Below, piece after piece: positions 25,774-34,433 of a stretch of 64,000 bases of DNA. The notes below the pieces were generated by a model that had not been told where the DNA came from, made no database searches, and saw only the letters and a program-made list of their open reading frames with translations. A program made the position numbers and the translations under genes. Source of the stretch: Clostridia bacterium (lineage in GTDB: Bacteria; Bacillota; Peptococcia; DRI-13; SM3-B62); the NCBI GenBank assembly GCA_018433675.1, contig JAHDQS010000010.1, positions 1-64,000 on the forward strand, read 5' to 3'. Position 1 is the first letter of the stretch. The number at the start of each line of letters is the position of its first letter.

Positions 25774-25798
25774 GGTATCGGCCGATACCCCCTATAAT
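25774..25798 (+). promoter_or_regulatory. 16-bp perfect palindrome beside a -10-like TATAAT
   Basis: GGTATCGGCCGATACC at 25774-25789 is self-complementary, with TATAAT four bases later (25793-25798). No T run follows, so an operator or hairpin ahead of the LCP gene is more likely than a terminator. No clear -35 is seen. Confidence 0.4.
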
Positions 25799-25824
25799 AT
25801 ATGCAGGTCGGAAGGGTGATGGGA

Positions 25825-26712
25825 ATGAATAAATCAAAACTGACAATAATTGCTCTTTTTTTATTGATAGTCGTCGGGGTGGGATACTTTGCCTACGACG
25901 CATATTTTCAACTTGAGCCGCAAAAAGAAGAAGAAGAGGAAAAAATACTGGGCTATACCGAGGAGTCCCTTCTCTTTGATAAGTTTAATATCCTGATACT
26001 GGGCACCGACGGAAGGGCGGGAGTAAATTCCCGTACTGATACAATCATGCTGGCCTCTGTGGACGGCAAAAAAAAGGATGCCTTCCTTCTTTCCATACCC
26101 AGGGATACACGTGTCAAAGTCAAAGGAGGGTGGGATAAGATTAATGCCGCCTATGCTTACGGAGGAGTCGAACTGACGTTGGAAACCGTTTCCGATTTCC
26201 TCGACGTGAGGATAGACCGCTATGTAGTGGTGGACTTTACGAGTCTGGTTGAGCTGGTTGACGAAGTCGGCGGTATTGAAGTGGACGTTCCTCTGCGGAT
26301 GTATGTTCCGCTGGAAGGTATCGACCTGCAGCCGGGGCTTCAGTCTCTGGACGGTGAACAGGTTCTGGCCTACTCCCGTTTCCGCGGCACCAGCGAAGGC
26401 GATATCGGTAGAGCCAAACGCCAGCAGGAAGTCGTGTCCCTTCTCTTTGAAAAGCTGCTGAGTCCTTCCAATATAACGAGGGCACCGCAACTAATAGATA
26501 TTTTTCAAGAAAACGTAGAAACAGATCTGACCGTAAAAGAAATGGTCGCCTTGCTCCGTATTGCGCCTGCCGTGCAAGATAAAGGCATAGCCACACAGGT
26601 TGTGCCGGGGCAAAACAAAAAAATAGATGGTCTCTGGTACTGGGAACCCGACCTGGCGGAATTGGCCGGGCTTCTGTCCGCTTCTATCGCAGCGGTGGCA
26701 GACAGCCGCTAG
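25825..26712 (+). CDS. LytR-CpsA-Psr (LCP) family ligase
   Basis: 295 residues from ATG 25825 (AAGGGTG seven bases ahead; ATG 25819 is possible). A membrane anchor (LTIIALFLLIVVGVGYFAY) precedes the extracellular LCP domain with ILGTDGR, the phosphate-binding arginines in LSIPRDTRVKV, GGWDKINAAYAYGG and RAKRQQE. LCP enzymes transfer undecaprenyl-linked wall polymers to peptidoglycan. A second LCP gene follows 46 bases later and a TagA-type gene after it. Confidence 0.93.
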   Translation: MNKSKLTIIALFLLIVVGVGYFAYDAYFQLEPQKEEEEEKILGYTEESLLFDKFNILILGTDGRAGVNSRTDTIMLASVDGKKKDAFLLSIPRDTRVKVKGGWDKINAAYAYGGVELTLETVSDFLDVRIDRYVVVDFTSLVELVDEVGGIEVDVPLRMYVPLEGIDLQPGLQSLDGEQVLAYSRFRGTSEGDIGRAKRQQEVVSLLFEKLLSPSNITRAPQLIDIFQENVETDLTVKEMVALLRIAPAVQDKGIATQVVPGQNKKIDGLWYWEPDLAELAGLLSASIAAVADSR

Positions 26713-26758
26713 CGTTTGAGGCCTGGGCGGTACATGGACAAGTTAGTGGAGGAGTGCT

Positions 26759-27706
26759 ATGGATTCCGAATCGAATGTAAACCTGCCGCGTCTGCAGCGA
26801 AAAAAAAGAAGCAACATCAAGCCGGCGGGAGTATGCCTATTATTGATATTTTTCCTTTTATGCGCTATGCTGGGGTTCATGGCGGCTCGCTGGCTTTATG
26901 ACCCCTTGGTGCCCACAGATAAAAAAAGCGATGATACCCAGGCAACTCATGCCTCCGACGACATCCTCAATGTTTTAATTTTAGGTGTGGACCAGCGGGA
27001 GAATGAGCCTGCCCGTGCCGATACAATCATCTTGGCATTCTTGAACCTGACCAAAAAGGAAGCGACACTCCTTTCGATCCCCCGGGATACCAGGGTCAAG
27101 ATTGCCCAAGAAGGAACCATGCGTAAGATTAATTACGCCCATGCCGTAGGAGGCGTGGATATGACGATTGCCACCGTGGAGAATTTCCTGGATGTTCCGG
27201 TTCATTACTACGTCGAGACGAATTTCAGTGGTTTTGAAAACGTTATTGACATCCTGGGAGGCGTGACTCTGAATGTGGAAGAGAGAATGTATTTTCCCGA
27301 AGAGGGTATTGATCTTTACGCCGGGCTACAGGTTCTCGAAGGGCATGATGCCCTTTCCTATGTCAGGTGGCGCGGTGACGGCAAGGGTGATATCGGCCGT
27401 ATCGCTCGGCAGCAGAAATTCGCCGGTGCCTTGCTGGATCAAGCAATCAGCTTATCTACCGTTTGGAAAGTGCCCGAGCTTTTGGCAGAAATGGATGAGC
27501 ATTTGAAAACAAATATGAGCTTGCAGAAGATGATTGCCCTGGCCAACAAGTTTAAGAACCTGGAAGAAGTTAAATTCGAAACCCACATGGTGCCGGGAGC
27601 CCCGGATGATGTTAATTACGGGGCAAGCTACTGGATAGCCGATGATAACGCACTGAAAGAATTATTGGAAGAGATCCATCAGGAAGAGAATAAACAGGAA
27701 GCATAA
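26759..27706 (+). CDS. second LytR-CpsA-Psr (LCP) family ligase
   Basis: 315 residues: cytoplasmic basic tail, membrane segment (AGVCLLLIFFLLCAMLGFMAA), and LCP domain with LILGVDQR, LLSIPRDTRVKI, KINYAHAVGG and GDIGRIARQQKF. It resembles the gene just upstream in order of motifs, so the two are tandem paralogues. GGAGGAG precedes ATG 26759. LCP paralogues often share substrates with partial redundancy. Confidence 0.93.
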   Translation: MDSESNVNLPRLQRKKRSNIKPAGVCLLLIFFLLCAMLGFMAARWLYDPLVPTDKKSDDTQATHASDDILNVLILGVDQRENEPARADTIILAFLNLTKKEATLLSIPRDTRVKIAQEGTMRKINYAHAVGGVDMTIATVENFLDVPVHYYVETNFSGFENVIDILGGVTLNVEERMYFPEEGIDLYAGLQVLEGHDALSYVRWRGDGKGDIGRIARQQKFAGALLDQAISLSTVWKVPELLAEMDEHLKTNMSLQKMIALANKFKNLEEVKFETHMVPGAPDDVNYGASYWIADDNALKELLEEIHQEENKQEA

Positions 27707-27763
27707 AAATTTAATAAAAATAATAGCTTGTAATATGGAACTTATATAAGGGGATATGCGTCT

Positions 27764-28501
27764 ATGAAAATAGAGACGGTTTCCGTTTTAGGTGTCAAGG
27801 TGGCACGGATGTCTTTACAGCAAGTCGTAGAGTGGATCCGGGTCATGGTCGAACAGGGAAAACCCCGGCATATCGTAACCGCTAATGCCGAGGTGATTTA
27901 CAAAGCCCATGTTGAACCGGAGTATCTTGAACTCCTGCAAAAGTCCGACCTGGTAACAGCGGACGGTTCCGGCGTGGTCCTGGCAGCAAACATGCTGGGT
28001 CAGCCCGTTCCCGAAAGGGTAGCGGGTATAGATCTGGTTGCGGAAGTGTTTGAACTGGCCGCGGAAAAAAACTGGAGCATCTATTTTCTAGGTGCGGAAC
28101 CTAATGTGGTGGAGAAAGCCGTTTTGCATACCCTGGAGAAGTATCCGAACTTGCAGATCAAGGGTTATCGCGACGGCTATTATTCCCAGGAGGAAACAGA
28201 ACAGGTAGTGGCGAATATCAATAAACAGAAACCGGATATCTTGCTGGTGGCGTTGGGAGTACCCAAGCAAGAGGTTTTCATCCAGCAGTATCTCAAGGAA
28301 CTGGATGTTCCCTTATCCATCGGCGTAGGAGGCTCCTTTGATATTTTGGCCGGTACGGCTACCAGAGCACCTGCCTGGATGCAAAGGGTAGGCCTGGAAT
28401 GGTTCTACCGCCTGCTCAAAGAACCACGGCGCTTCAAACGAATGCTGTCCTTGCCCAAGTTCGTCTTAGCCGTACTCAAGCAAAAGTTAACAAGAAAATA
28501 A
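27764..28501 (+). CDS. tagA: WecG/TagA/CpsF family glycosyltransferase
   Basis: 245 residues. Motifs: IVTANAEVIYKA, TADGSGVVLA, FLGAEPNVVEKA, LLVALGVPKQEVF and GVGGSFDILAGTATRAPAWMQR, all typical of GT26. TagA adds ManNAc from UDP-ManNAc to undecaprenyl-PP-GlcNAc, the second step of the wall polymer linkage unit. UDP-ManNAc would come from WecB (8379) and the lipid acceptor from the TagO-like enzyme (43495). The adjacent LCP genes complete the attachment route. Confidence 0.93.
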   Translation: MKIETVSVLGVKVARMSLQQVVEWIRVMVEQGKPRHIVTANAEVIYKAHVEPEYLELLQKSDLVTADGSGVVLAANMLGQPVPERVAGIDLVAEVFELAAEKNWSIYFLGAEPNVVEKAVLHTLEKYPNLQIKGYRDGYYSQEETEQVVANINKQKPDILLVALGVPKQEVFIQQYLKELDVPLSIGVGGSFDILAGTATRAPAWMQRVGLEWFYRLLKEPRRFKRMLSLPKFVLAVLKQKLTRK

Positions 28502-28695
28502 CGTTCTAAGCAGCTTGACAATACATATAATAGAACGATGAAGACAGGAAAACCGCCAACTTCATGACGAGGCCCTGGTTTTCGAATATTTAGATATATT
28601 TGCAGGAATTTGACATCGAGTGGCGAATGTACTATATTTACAGGGCGTTGTAGCCCTTGTCGGAAGCGGTCTCCTTGATACTTCCAATTTTATTG

Positions 28696-28723
28696 TTGAC
28701 TTGAAGTGCTTCTGTGATATAAT
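28696..28723 (+). promoter_or_regulatory. strong promoter of the S-layer-like gene
   Basis: TTGACT (28696-28701) and TATAAT (28718-28723), 16-base spacer, with a TG one base before the -10 (extended -10). It leaves a transcribed leader of about 280 bases. Between 28502 and 28690 I see no gene. Confidence 0.75.
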
Positions 28724-28729
28724 GTGTTG

Positions 28730-29009
28730 TAGTGCTTGCCCTGCCGTCTTGGCATAAGGCTTGCATAAAGATAAAAACAAAATCTTTGGATTTAGGTTAA
28801 TTGCTGACCACCTTTGAAAGGGGGGATACGGCCACAGAGAGCTGGTATAGACTACATAGGTGAGTATGAAAAGGTTCCCGAAAATGCCTCCGCCAAGCAA
28901 AAGCTTACGGTAGGACGGCAGGAACCAAGCCGGAAAAAATTTACCGGCGAGACCGTCCATCAAGGATGGAGGGTTCAGAACCTTTAAAACTTTAAGGAGG
29001 GATATAGTT
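28730..29009 (+). ncRNA. long structured 5' leader of the S-layer-like gene
   Basis: Several stems can form: GGTTCC/GGAACC (28873-28878 with 28921-28926) enclosing TGCC/GGCA and AAGC-AAAA-GCTT (28895-28906); GCCGG/CCGGC (28929-28948); TCCATC/GATGGA (28956-28970); then CCTTTAAA/TTTAAGG up to the ribosome site. It could stabilise a highly expressed mRNA or act as a riboswitch. No known class matches convincingly. Confidence 0.5.
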
Positions 29010-31592
29010 TTGAAATCTAAAAAATTATTTGCCGTCATGACATTAGTAATGTTCATGATGACTCTGCTTCCCCTGGCTGCTTTTGGCACATCGGTAACAG
29101 CTTTTTCTGTTGCTAATGTTACTGCTGGAACCAAAAACGTTGTAGTAACTGGTACAACTAACGCAGCCATCGGTGCAGGTGGATCAATAACACTTACGTT
29201 ACCTACAGGATTTACCGCTACACCACAAACAACAGCACTTGCTCTTAACGGTGTTGGTTCTACGATTACTGCAGGTGCAGGACTTGTAGCTGCAACCGAC
29301 ACCTATACAGCAACCGCAAATACAATTACCATTACTTCCGTCGCCGGCATTGGCGCTGGTGCGGCTTATGGTTTCACTGTTGCTTGTGCTACTGCACCTA
29401 CAACAGCTGGAACTTATGCGGCTTCCTTGGTTACTTCTGGTGACGTTGATGCTGCAGCAGCAAACATTACTGTTGTAGCTGACGATGCTTCTTTGGCAGC
29501 TTCCAAAATCAGCGTTAATTCCACTTCCAAGTCTGCAGATGGATCATCCGCCGTTACTGCAACTGTGGTACTTCGCGACAGATTTAACAACTTAACAACA
29601 TCTCTCGGCGCAGGCAATAGCTTGTATGTTTGGGGAGAAAGAACTGCCAAGGTTGCTTCCGATGCGGAAATCCTTACTGGACCGTTTAAAGCTGATGGAA
29701 CTACCGCGATCCTTATAGGTTCTGCTGCTACAAATTACAAAGAGATAACAGCAGTTGAAATGACAGCAGCAACCAGTAATACTGCGAAAGTTAAATTCGC
29801 TTCGAATGTCGCGGGTGATGTAAATATTAAGGCGGCTATTCATGGAGCTGGTGTTGTGATTACTACTGTAGCTCCTGCCGATGGCAATAAAATCGGCTCA
29901 GCTCCTACTAAGTTCACTCCTCTTGGCGTTGGAAGCATCACCCCAACTGTTCCTGCCGGCCCATTTGCCGCAGACGGAACTGAATATGAAATCACCTTCA
30001 CAGTAAAAGATTCTGCTGGCAACCCCTTAGCCGGTGAAGTTGTTCAGTTCAGTGTTAACAAGAGCGGTGCTATGCTGAGCAAGACCGAAGCTACCACTGA
30101 CATCTTAGGTGAAGTAAAAGTTAAGGTTTCTGCCAACAAAGCTGATACTTATATTGTGACAGCTCTAGACGGCAGCATCACAAACAACTCAGGCAATATG
30201 ATTTTCGGTGCCAGCGGCACTGCCTTTGACATTGTTGCTCCGGCAGCAATAGCAGACAAAGTTGCCGTTAATACTGCTCCTAACTTTGATTTCAAAGTAT
30301 ATGACATTTATGGCAACCAATTCCAACAGGCTGGACTTACTGCACTGCTAGCCGGCGGAAGTGCTCCCACAGCTTCTTTTATAACCAAACCTGCCGGAGC
30401 ATCCGTTTCCGACAGTGACCTGAAGTTTGAAGCCAGAACCAATAACACCTTACGCGTTAAGTTCGACAAAAAGCCTGATAAGTTAGGCACTTACACAATT
30501 AAGGTGAAATTGGCAAACGGCAAGTCTGCAACATCTACCTTTGACGTTGCAACCCAAGGTGCTATCGTGAGAATGACTCTTAGCTACAGCGAAGATCTGT
30601 TGGCTTGGGGATCAACTTCCGGTACACCTTCAGTCAAGTACTATGATGCCAATGATGTATACTACTCTGCGGTAAGTGGCTTACCTGGCATTACAATTTC
30701 TGTTAACAATGCCAACTTGGCGTCTGTATCCGGAAACACGATTAAAGCCGCTCTTGGTTCTGCCAGCAACTATCAGACTGGTGAAGTAGTTATCACTGCA
30801 GTTGATGTCAACCGTAACTTGGTCGCTACTGATACCATGAGCATTGGTTCCACAGTAGCAACCTTATCAGCTGAAGATGTTGCCGGTGAAGTAGGTCAAA
30901 CTGCTACTATTACACTCCAGATCAAAGACCAAGACGGCAAGAACGGTGCTCTTGATTCTACCGGTGGCGCTGTCAGCGTTGATGTGTATGCAGTAAGCAA
31001 GCCTGCCGGTGCAACTGTAAGCTACGATCTGCCTGCACAAGTAGACTACCAGAAGTCTCTTACCAGAACCGGTAAAGTAGACCTCAAGGTAGGTTCTGAC
31101 AAAGCTGGTGAAGTTGTCTATACAGTAATCGTAACCCAAGGTACAGTAACCGTTTCTAAGACTGTAAAAGCCACTTTTGGTGCTACAACAGCTGCCATTG
31201 GTGCAAAATCAGTAACTCTCTTCATCGGTGCAAGCGGTTATGTTCAAGATGGTGTTGCTAAGGTTACCGATTTAGCTCCTTTCATCAAGGATAGCCGCAC
31301 CTTTGTAGCAGTTCGTCCTATCGCTGATGCTTTCGGTGCCGAAATCGGCTGGAACGAAGCTACCCAGACTGTAACACTTACCCGTGAAGACATGACTCTG
31401 ACCATCGTAATTGGCTCCAATGTCATTACGAAGGTTGCTGACGGCGTAACAACTACGTCCGAAGCCGATGTTGCCGCCTTTATCCAGGACGGTCGTACAG
31501 TACTGCCTTTCCGGGCTATTGGTGAAGCTTTCGGCGCAACCGTAGAATATGATGCTACAACTCAAGCTGTTAGTTTTACACAAGCTAAGTAA
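29010..31592 (+). CDS. probable S-layer protein with C-terminal CuAO_N1 domains
   Basis: 860 residues from TTG 29010, seven bases or so after AAGGAGG. Signal peptide (KLFAVMTLVMFMMTLLPLAAFG), then about 700 residues rich in Ala, Thr, Ser and Val with beta-sandwich-like segments such as KDSAGNPLAGEVVQFSVNKSG (Big-1-like), and from about residue 735 two CuAO_N1 repeats (DSRTFVAVRPIADAFGAEIGW; DGRTVLPFRAIGEAFGATVEY). There is no SLH motif; the CuAO part may be the wall anchor. Composition, strong promoter, long leader, strong terminator and biased codon choice (GCT, GTT, ACT rather than the G/C-ending codons nearby) fit a very abundant surface protein. Confidence 0.75.
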   Translation: MKSKKLFAVMTLVMFMMTLLPLAAFGTSVTAFSVANVTAGTKNVVVTGTTNAAIGAGGSITLTLPTGFTATPQTTALALNGVGSTITAGAGLVAATDTYTATANTITITSVAGIGAGAAYGFTVACATAPTTAGTYAASLVTSGDVDAAAANITVVADDASLAASKISVNSTSKSADGSSAVTATVVLRDRFNNLTTSLGAGNSLYVWGERTAKVASDAEILTGPFKADGTTAILIGSAATNYKEITAVEMTAATSNTAKVKFASNVAGDVNIKAAIHGAGVVITTVAPADGNKIGSAPTKFTPLGVGSITPTVPAGPFAADGTEYEITFTVKDSAGNPLAGEVVQFSVNKSGAMLSKTEATTDILGEVKVKVSANKADTYIVTALDGSITNNSGNMIFGASGTAFDIVAPAAIADKVAVNTAPNFDFKVYDIYGNQFQQAGLTALLAGGSAPTASFITKPAGASVSDSDLKFEARTNNTLRVKFDKKPDKLGTYTIKVKLANGKSATSTFDVATQGAIVRMTLSYSEDLLAWGSTSGTPSVKYYDANDVYYSAVSGLPGITISVNNANLASVSGNTIKAALGSASNYQTGEVVITAVDVNRNLVATDTMSIGSTVATLSAEDVAGEVGQTATITLQIKDQDGKNGALDSTGGAVSVDVYAVSKPAGATVSYDLPAQVDYQKSLTRTGKVDLKVGSDKAGEVVYTVIVTQGTVTVSKTVKATFGATTAAIGAKSVTLFIGASGYVQDGVAKVTDLAPFIKDSRTFVAVRPIADAFGAEIGWNEATQTVTLTREDMTLTIVIGSNVITKVADGVTTTSEADVAAFIQDGRTVLPFRAIGEAFGATVEYDATTQAVSFTQAK

Positions 31593-31603
31593 ATTAAAAG
31601 AAT

Positions 31604-31645
31604 AAATTAAAAGTCCTGTCGGTAATCCGGCAGGACTTTTAATTT
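31604..31645 (+). terminator. strong terminator after the S-layer-like gene
   Basis: A 19-bp stem (31604-31622 with 31627-31645) with one wobble and a TAAT loop; the right arm ends in CTTTTAATTT. Confidence 0.85.
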
Positions 31646-31707
31646 ACAAGGAGTATGAGAATAGTATATAATTGCAGCAGAGATATATATTTTAAGAGGT
31701 GGTTTCT

Positions 31708-33135
31708 GTGTTGTTGAGACTTAGAAATGTAATGTTTGCTGTTATCATGATAATGGGTATGGCTGCTTCGAATGTGTTGGCATCTGAAAAACCGGTTAAT
31801 TTTGTTTACAATGGACAGTATTCAAATTCGAAATTGCATCTGCAAGAGGATAGTAATATTACTTATATTCCATTGCGCACTACTTTTGAGATGATGGGCT
31901 ATCGTATTGTATGGGATAATATAACCCGCGAAATTACTTTAGTAAGTCCAAGAAAAAAGGACATATATCGTTATCTATTGACCAAAGATGTCTTGGTTAA
32001 GAGTGATGGCGAAGCCATAAATATGAATTGCAAAATTATTAATGGATCTACATATCTAAATGTAAATGCTCTACATAATTTTGGAATAGGCTATGCTATT
32101 GAGAAAATGAAGGATGGAAACACCTATTTTTATATAACGCTGCCGGAAGATACAAAGTTGTTTTCAGGTGAAGTGAAATATGGAATGAAAGATTATCAAG
32201 ATAAAAACAATGAACTGGTACTTGCTGAACGGTACGATTATGCCGTAGATGCGGAACAGGGTTTGCTCCAATATCGTAAGCAAGAAGAAGAGATTATCGT
32301 AGATATATTAAACAAGGATATTCGAAAGAACATAACCAATATCCATGTGGATAAGAATAGGATAGTCCAAAACATAAGAAGTGAATGGATACCGGGTTTT
32401 ATCATGACTATTGGCAGAAGCTCGATTGAGGAAAACAACCTCGGCCCTACTAAGGATGTAAGTGATGTGGCAAGCAGTTCATCCAGCTTTTGGGGAGAGA
32501 TATTAATAAAAAGATCTTTTGACGAAACAACAGAATATACAATTGATTCTAAGCTGGCAAAGGTAACAGACGGTATTTTTAGAAGTGAAAAGGCCTACAT
32601 GCTTAGTTCTGATGCTATTGAACTCAATGAAAGAGATAAATGGGCGATAAGTGAAAACGGTAGGCAAATATTTATTGTAAAAGATCAGGTAATTACAGTA
32701 GATGCTTATGGAGAAATCAAGGAAATAAAGCGCGAAACAGATATCAAGCCTCTTTGTACATATTACGATAACGTTAACAAGGAACTAGTAGTATTGTATT
32801 CATCTTTCAAAGCTGACAAAGTTGATATGTATTTAAGCAGAAGTAGCGATAATGGCAGTTTCGGTATTAGGCCAGGGTATATAGACAGCTTCATCAGCAA
32901 CTATTATGGAAACCCCAGTGCCAAAGTACTATTCACTTATAATAAAAAGCTGTATGGTATCTTTAATAATGGCGTTTCGCAATATATTTTCAGATTTGAC
33001 AAAGAAACAAATTCTATGGTTTTTGAGTGTTTACCGGATTGGTTGGAAGAAGGTTATATTGCTCAAGGGCATGATGGGATTTATTATGTTTGGAGTGGCG
33101 GGGAAAAGGTATTCTATTGCAAATTAAATATATGA
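31708..33135 (+). CDS. secreted protein with N-terminal CuAO_N1 domain
   Basis: 475 residues from GTG 31708, preceded by AAGAGGTGG. Signal peptide (MFAVIMIMGMAASNVLA), then a CuAO_N1 repeat (ITYIPLRTTFEMMGYRIVWDNITREITLV). The remaining 350 residues contain recurrent short beta segments with Tyr/Asp-rich turns, perhaps a propeller, but no recognised domain. Lower GC than neighbouring genes suggests a different history. It shares the surface module with the two CuAO_N1 proteins upstream. Confidence 0.7.
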   Translation: MLLRLRNVMFAVIMIMGMAASNVLASEKPVNFVYNGQYSNSKLHLQEDSNITYIPLRTTFEMMGYRIVWDNITREITLVSPRKKDIYRYLLTKDVLVKSDGEAINMNCKIINGSTYLNVNALHNFGIGYAIEKMKDGNTYFYITLPEDTKLFSGEVKYGMKDYQDKNNELVLAERYDYAVDAEQGLLQYRKQEEEIIVDILNKDIRKNITNIHVDKNRIVQNIRSEWIPGFIMTIGRSSIEENNLGPTKDVSDVASSSSSFWGEILIKRSFDETTEYTIDSKLAKVTDGIFRSEKAYMLSSDAIELNERDKWAISENGRQIFIVKDQVITVDAYGEIKEIKRETDIKPLCTYYDNVNKELVVLYSSFKADKVDMYLSRSSDNGSFGIRPGYIDSFISNYYGNPSAKVLFTYNKKLYGIFNNGVSQYIFRFDKETNSMVFECLPDWLEEGYIAQGHDGIYYVWSGGEKVFYCKLNI

Positions 33136-33142
33136 GCAATAC

Positions 33143-33199
33143 TTGACGATCCTAAAAAATAGTAATATGATATACAATATCGACTGACCGAACGGTCGG
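33143..33199 (+). promoter_or_regulatory. promoter and TetR-type operator of the TolC-like gene
   Basis: TTGACG (33143-33148), 17-base spacer, TATGAT (33166-33171). Downstream at 33184-33199 is CTGACCGAACGGTCGG, containing the dyad GACCG-AA-CGGTC. It matches the reverse complement of the site before the RND operon (46819-46834) at 15 of 16 positions. Confidence 0.7.
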
Positions 33200-33214
33200 A
33201 AAGGATAGAGTGGC

Positions 33215-34300
33215 ATGAGAAGAAACATAGTATTTATTATGGTATTGTTTTTAATGATCGTCACTATAACTCCAGTATCCGCAGAAAGTTTAGATTCAGG
33301 GAAGGTATCGTTACAAGCTGCTATAGAACTTGCAAAACAGAATTCTAGTCAGGCAAAGCAAGCTGAATGGAGTGTATCATTAGCCAGTTATAATGCAAAT
33401 ATAGCTCATAATGCACTTATTGACGCTTTGTATAGTAGAGTATATACAGTAGAAAGTCTTACTTCTATACGCAAGACTGCTGATTCTAGCAAGTCTGCAT
33501 ATGAGAGAGCTCAAGAATCACTGGCAGGGCAAATCGAAACAATTGGATACACTATGGGTAGCCTCTATTTGAGCACTACTCTCCTGGAAAAACAGGTTGA
33601 ATTGTCGCGGGAAGCTGTAGCTCTTAATGAGAAGGCATTGGAGATTGAAAAGATTAAGCAGAGTTTAGGAATGTCAACTCAACTGAGTATCGCAGGAAAG
33701 GAAATGGCCCTTTTAAACTCCAAAAAAGAACTGCAGTCCTGTATAAATCAGGTGAGCTTTAATAAAAGAACTATAAATAGCCTGATAGGGCGCGATATAG
33801 ACGCACCTCTTGTTTTAACGGAGTCAATTATTGTTGACAAGGGGGAACCCAAACCCTGGACAGAGGTTGTTAAATTAGCCCTTGCGAAAAACGTGGATCT
33901 AAAACATAAAGAAATTGCCATAAATGATCGAATTTCAGATCGAAAGGATACAGATGGCGCCAGTAATACTTTTGAAATTGCCGACATAAATTTACAGTCG
34001 GCTCAACTGGCTTTAGAAGACGCAATAGTCACCTTAAGAAAGGATGTTAAAGATATTTATGATAAATTAAATATTGATAGAGTAGCTTTACAAGAAAAAA
34101 ATATGAGTTACCAAGTTAGTTATAGAGACTTCTTACATGCCAAAACAAAGCATAATCTAGGGCTGATTTCGGATATGGAGTTAAAGAATGCAAGCATTCT
34201 CTTTCTTACAAAAGAAGTTGAACTGAAATCTGCCAAGAATGCATATTTCTTGTCAAAAACTGCTTATGAACTTGTTGAGCAGGGCATTATACTTAACTAA
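33215..34300 (+). CDS. TolC-family-like exported coiled-coil protein
   Basis: 361 residues: signal peptide (FIMVLFLMIVTITPVSA), then SLQAAIELAKQNSSQAKQAE and long heptad-rich helices, with a second half starting WTEVVKLALAKNVDLKHKEIAI; the two-fold arrangement and AIELA/VVKLALAKN openings are typical of outer-membrane efflux proteins. TolC-like proteins also occur in monoderm Firmicutes, where their role is unclear. The TetR-type operator shared with the HlyD-RND operon suggests this is its third component. ATG 33215 follows a weak GGATAGAG. Confidence 0.75.
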   Translation: MRRNIVFIMVLFLMIVTITPVSAESLDSGKVSLQAAIELAKQNSSQAKQAEWSVSLASYNANIAHNALIDALYSRVYTVESLTSIRKTADSSKSAYERAQESLAGQIETIGYTMGSLYLSTTLLEKQVELSREAVALNEKALEIEKIKQSLGMSTQLSIAGKEMALLNSKKELQSCINQVSFNKRTINSLIGRDIDAPLVLTESIIVDKGEPKPWTEVVKLALAKNVDLKHKEIAINDRISDRKDTDGASNTFEIADINLQSAQLALEDAIVTLRKDVKDIYDKLNIDRVALQEKNMSYQVSYRDFLHAKTKHNLGLISDMELKNASILFLTKEVELKSAKNAYFLSKTAYELVEQGIILN

Positions 34301-34385
34301 GTAATAATTAGTATTGTATTATTTCTACATCTGACCAACAAGCACAAGTTCCTCAAATTACTATTATTACCGCAGCTTTCTTCTT

Positions 34386-34433
34386 CACCTCGATTCTGGT
34401 ATTATATTAATCAGAATCGAGGTGAGTTTTTTT
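34386..34433 (+). terminator. terminator that overlaps the promoter and ribosome site of the next gene
   Basis: CACCTCGATTCTG (34386-34398) and CAGAATCGAGGTG (34412-34424) are a perfect 13-bp stem followed by a run of seven T from 34427, ending the TolC-like transcript. The right arm contains the GAGGTGAG ribosome site of the next gene, and an extended -10 TGGTATTAT (34397-34405) spans the left arm and loop. Transcripts begun here would lack the left arm and leave the ribosome site free. Confidence 0.65.

Noticed and set aside
28873-28970. Leader as a c-di-GMP-I (GEMM) riboswitch
   Set aside because: Only segments such as GCCTCCG...CGGTAGG look similar; the diagnostic GGACGCAAAGCC core is not present, so I do not assign the class.
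28562-29302. A 246-residue minus-strand open frame across the S-layer leader and signal peptide
   Set aside because: It is antisense to the ribosome site, signal peptide and early Ala/Thr-rich codons of the S-layer-like gene, which create long open antisense frames. It has no ribosome site of its own and no recognisable domain.
33215-34300. TolC-like gene as proof of an outer membrane
   Set aside because: TolC-like proteins occur in some monoderm Firmicutes, and no BamA, LPS or lipoprotein-transport genes are in the window.
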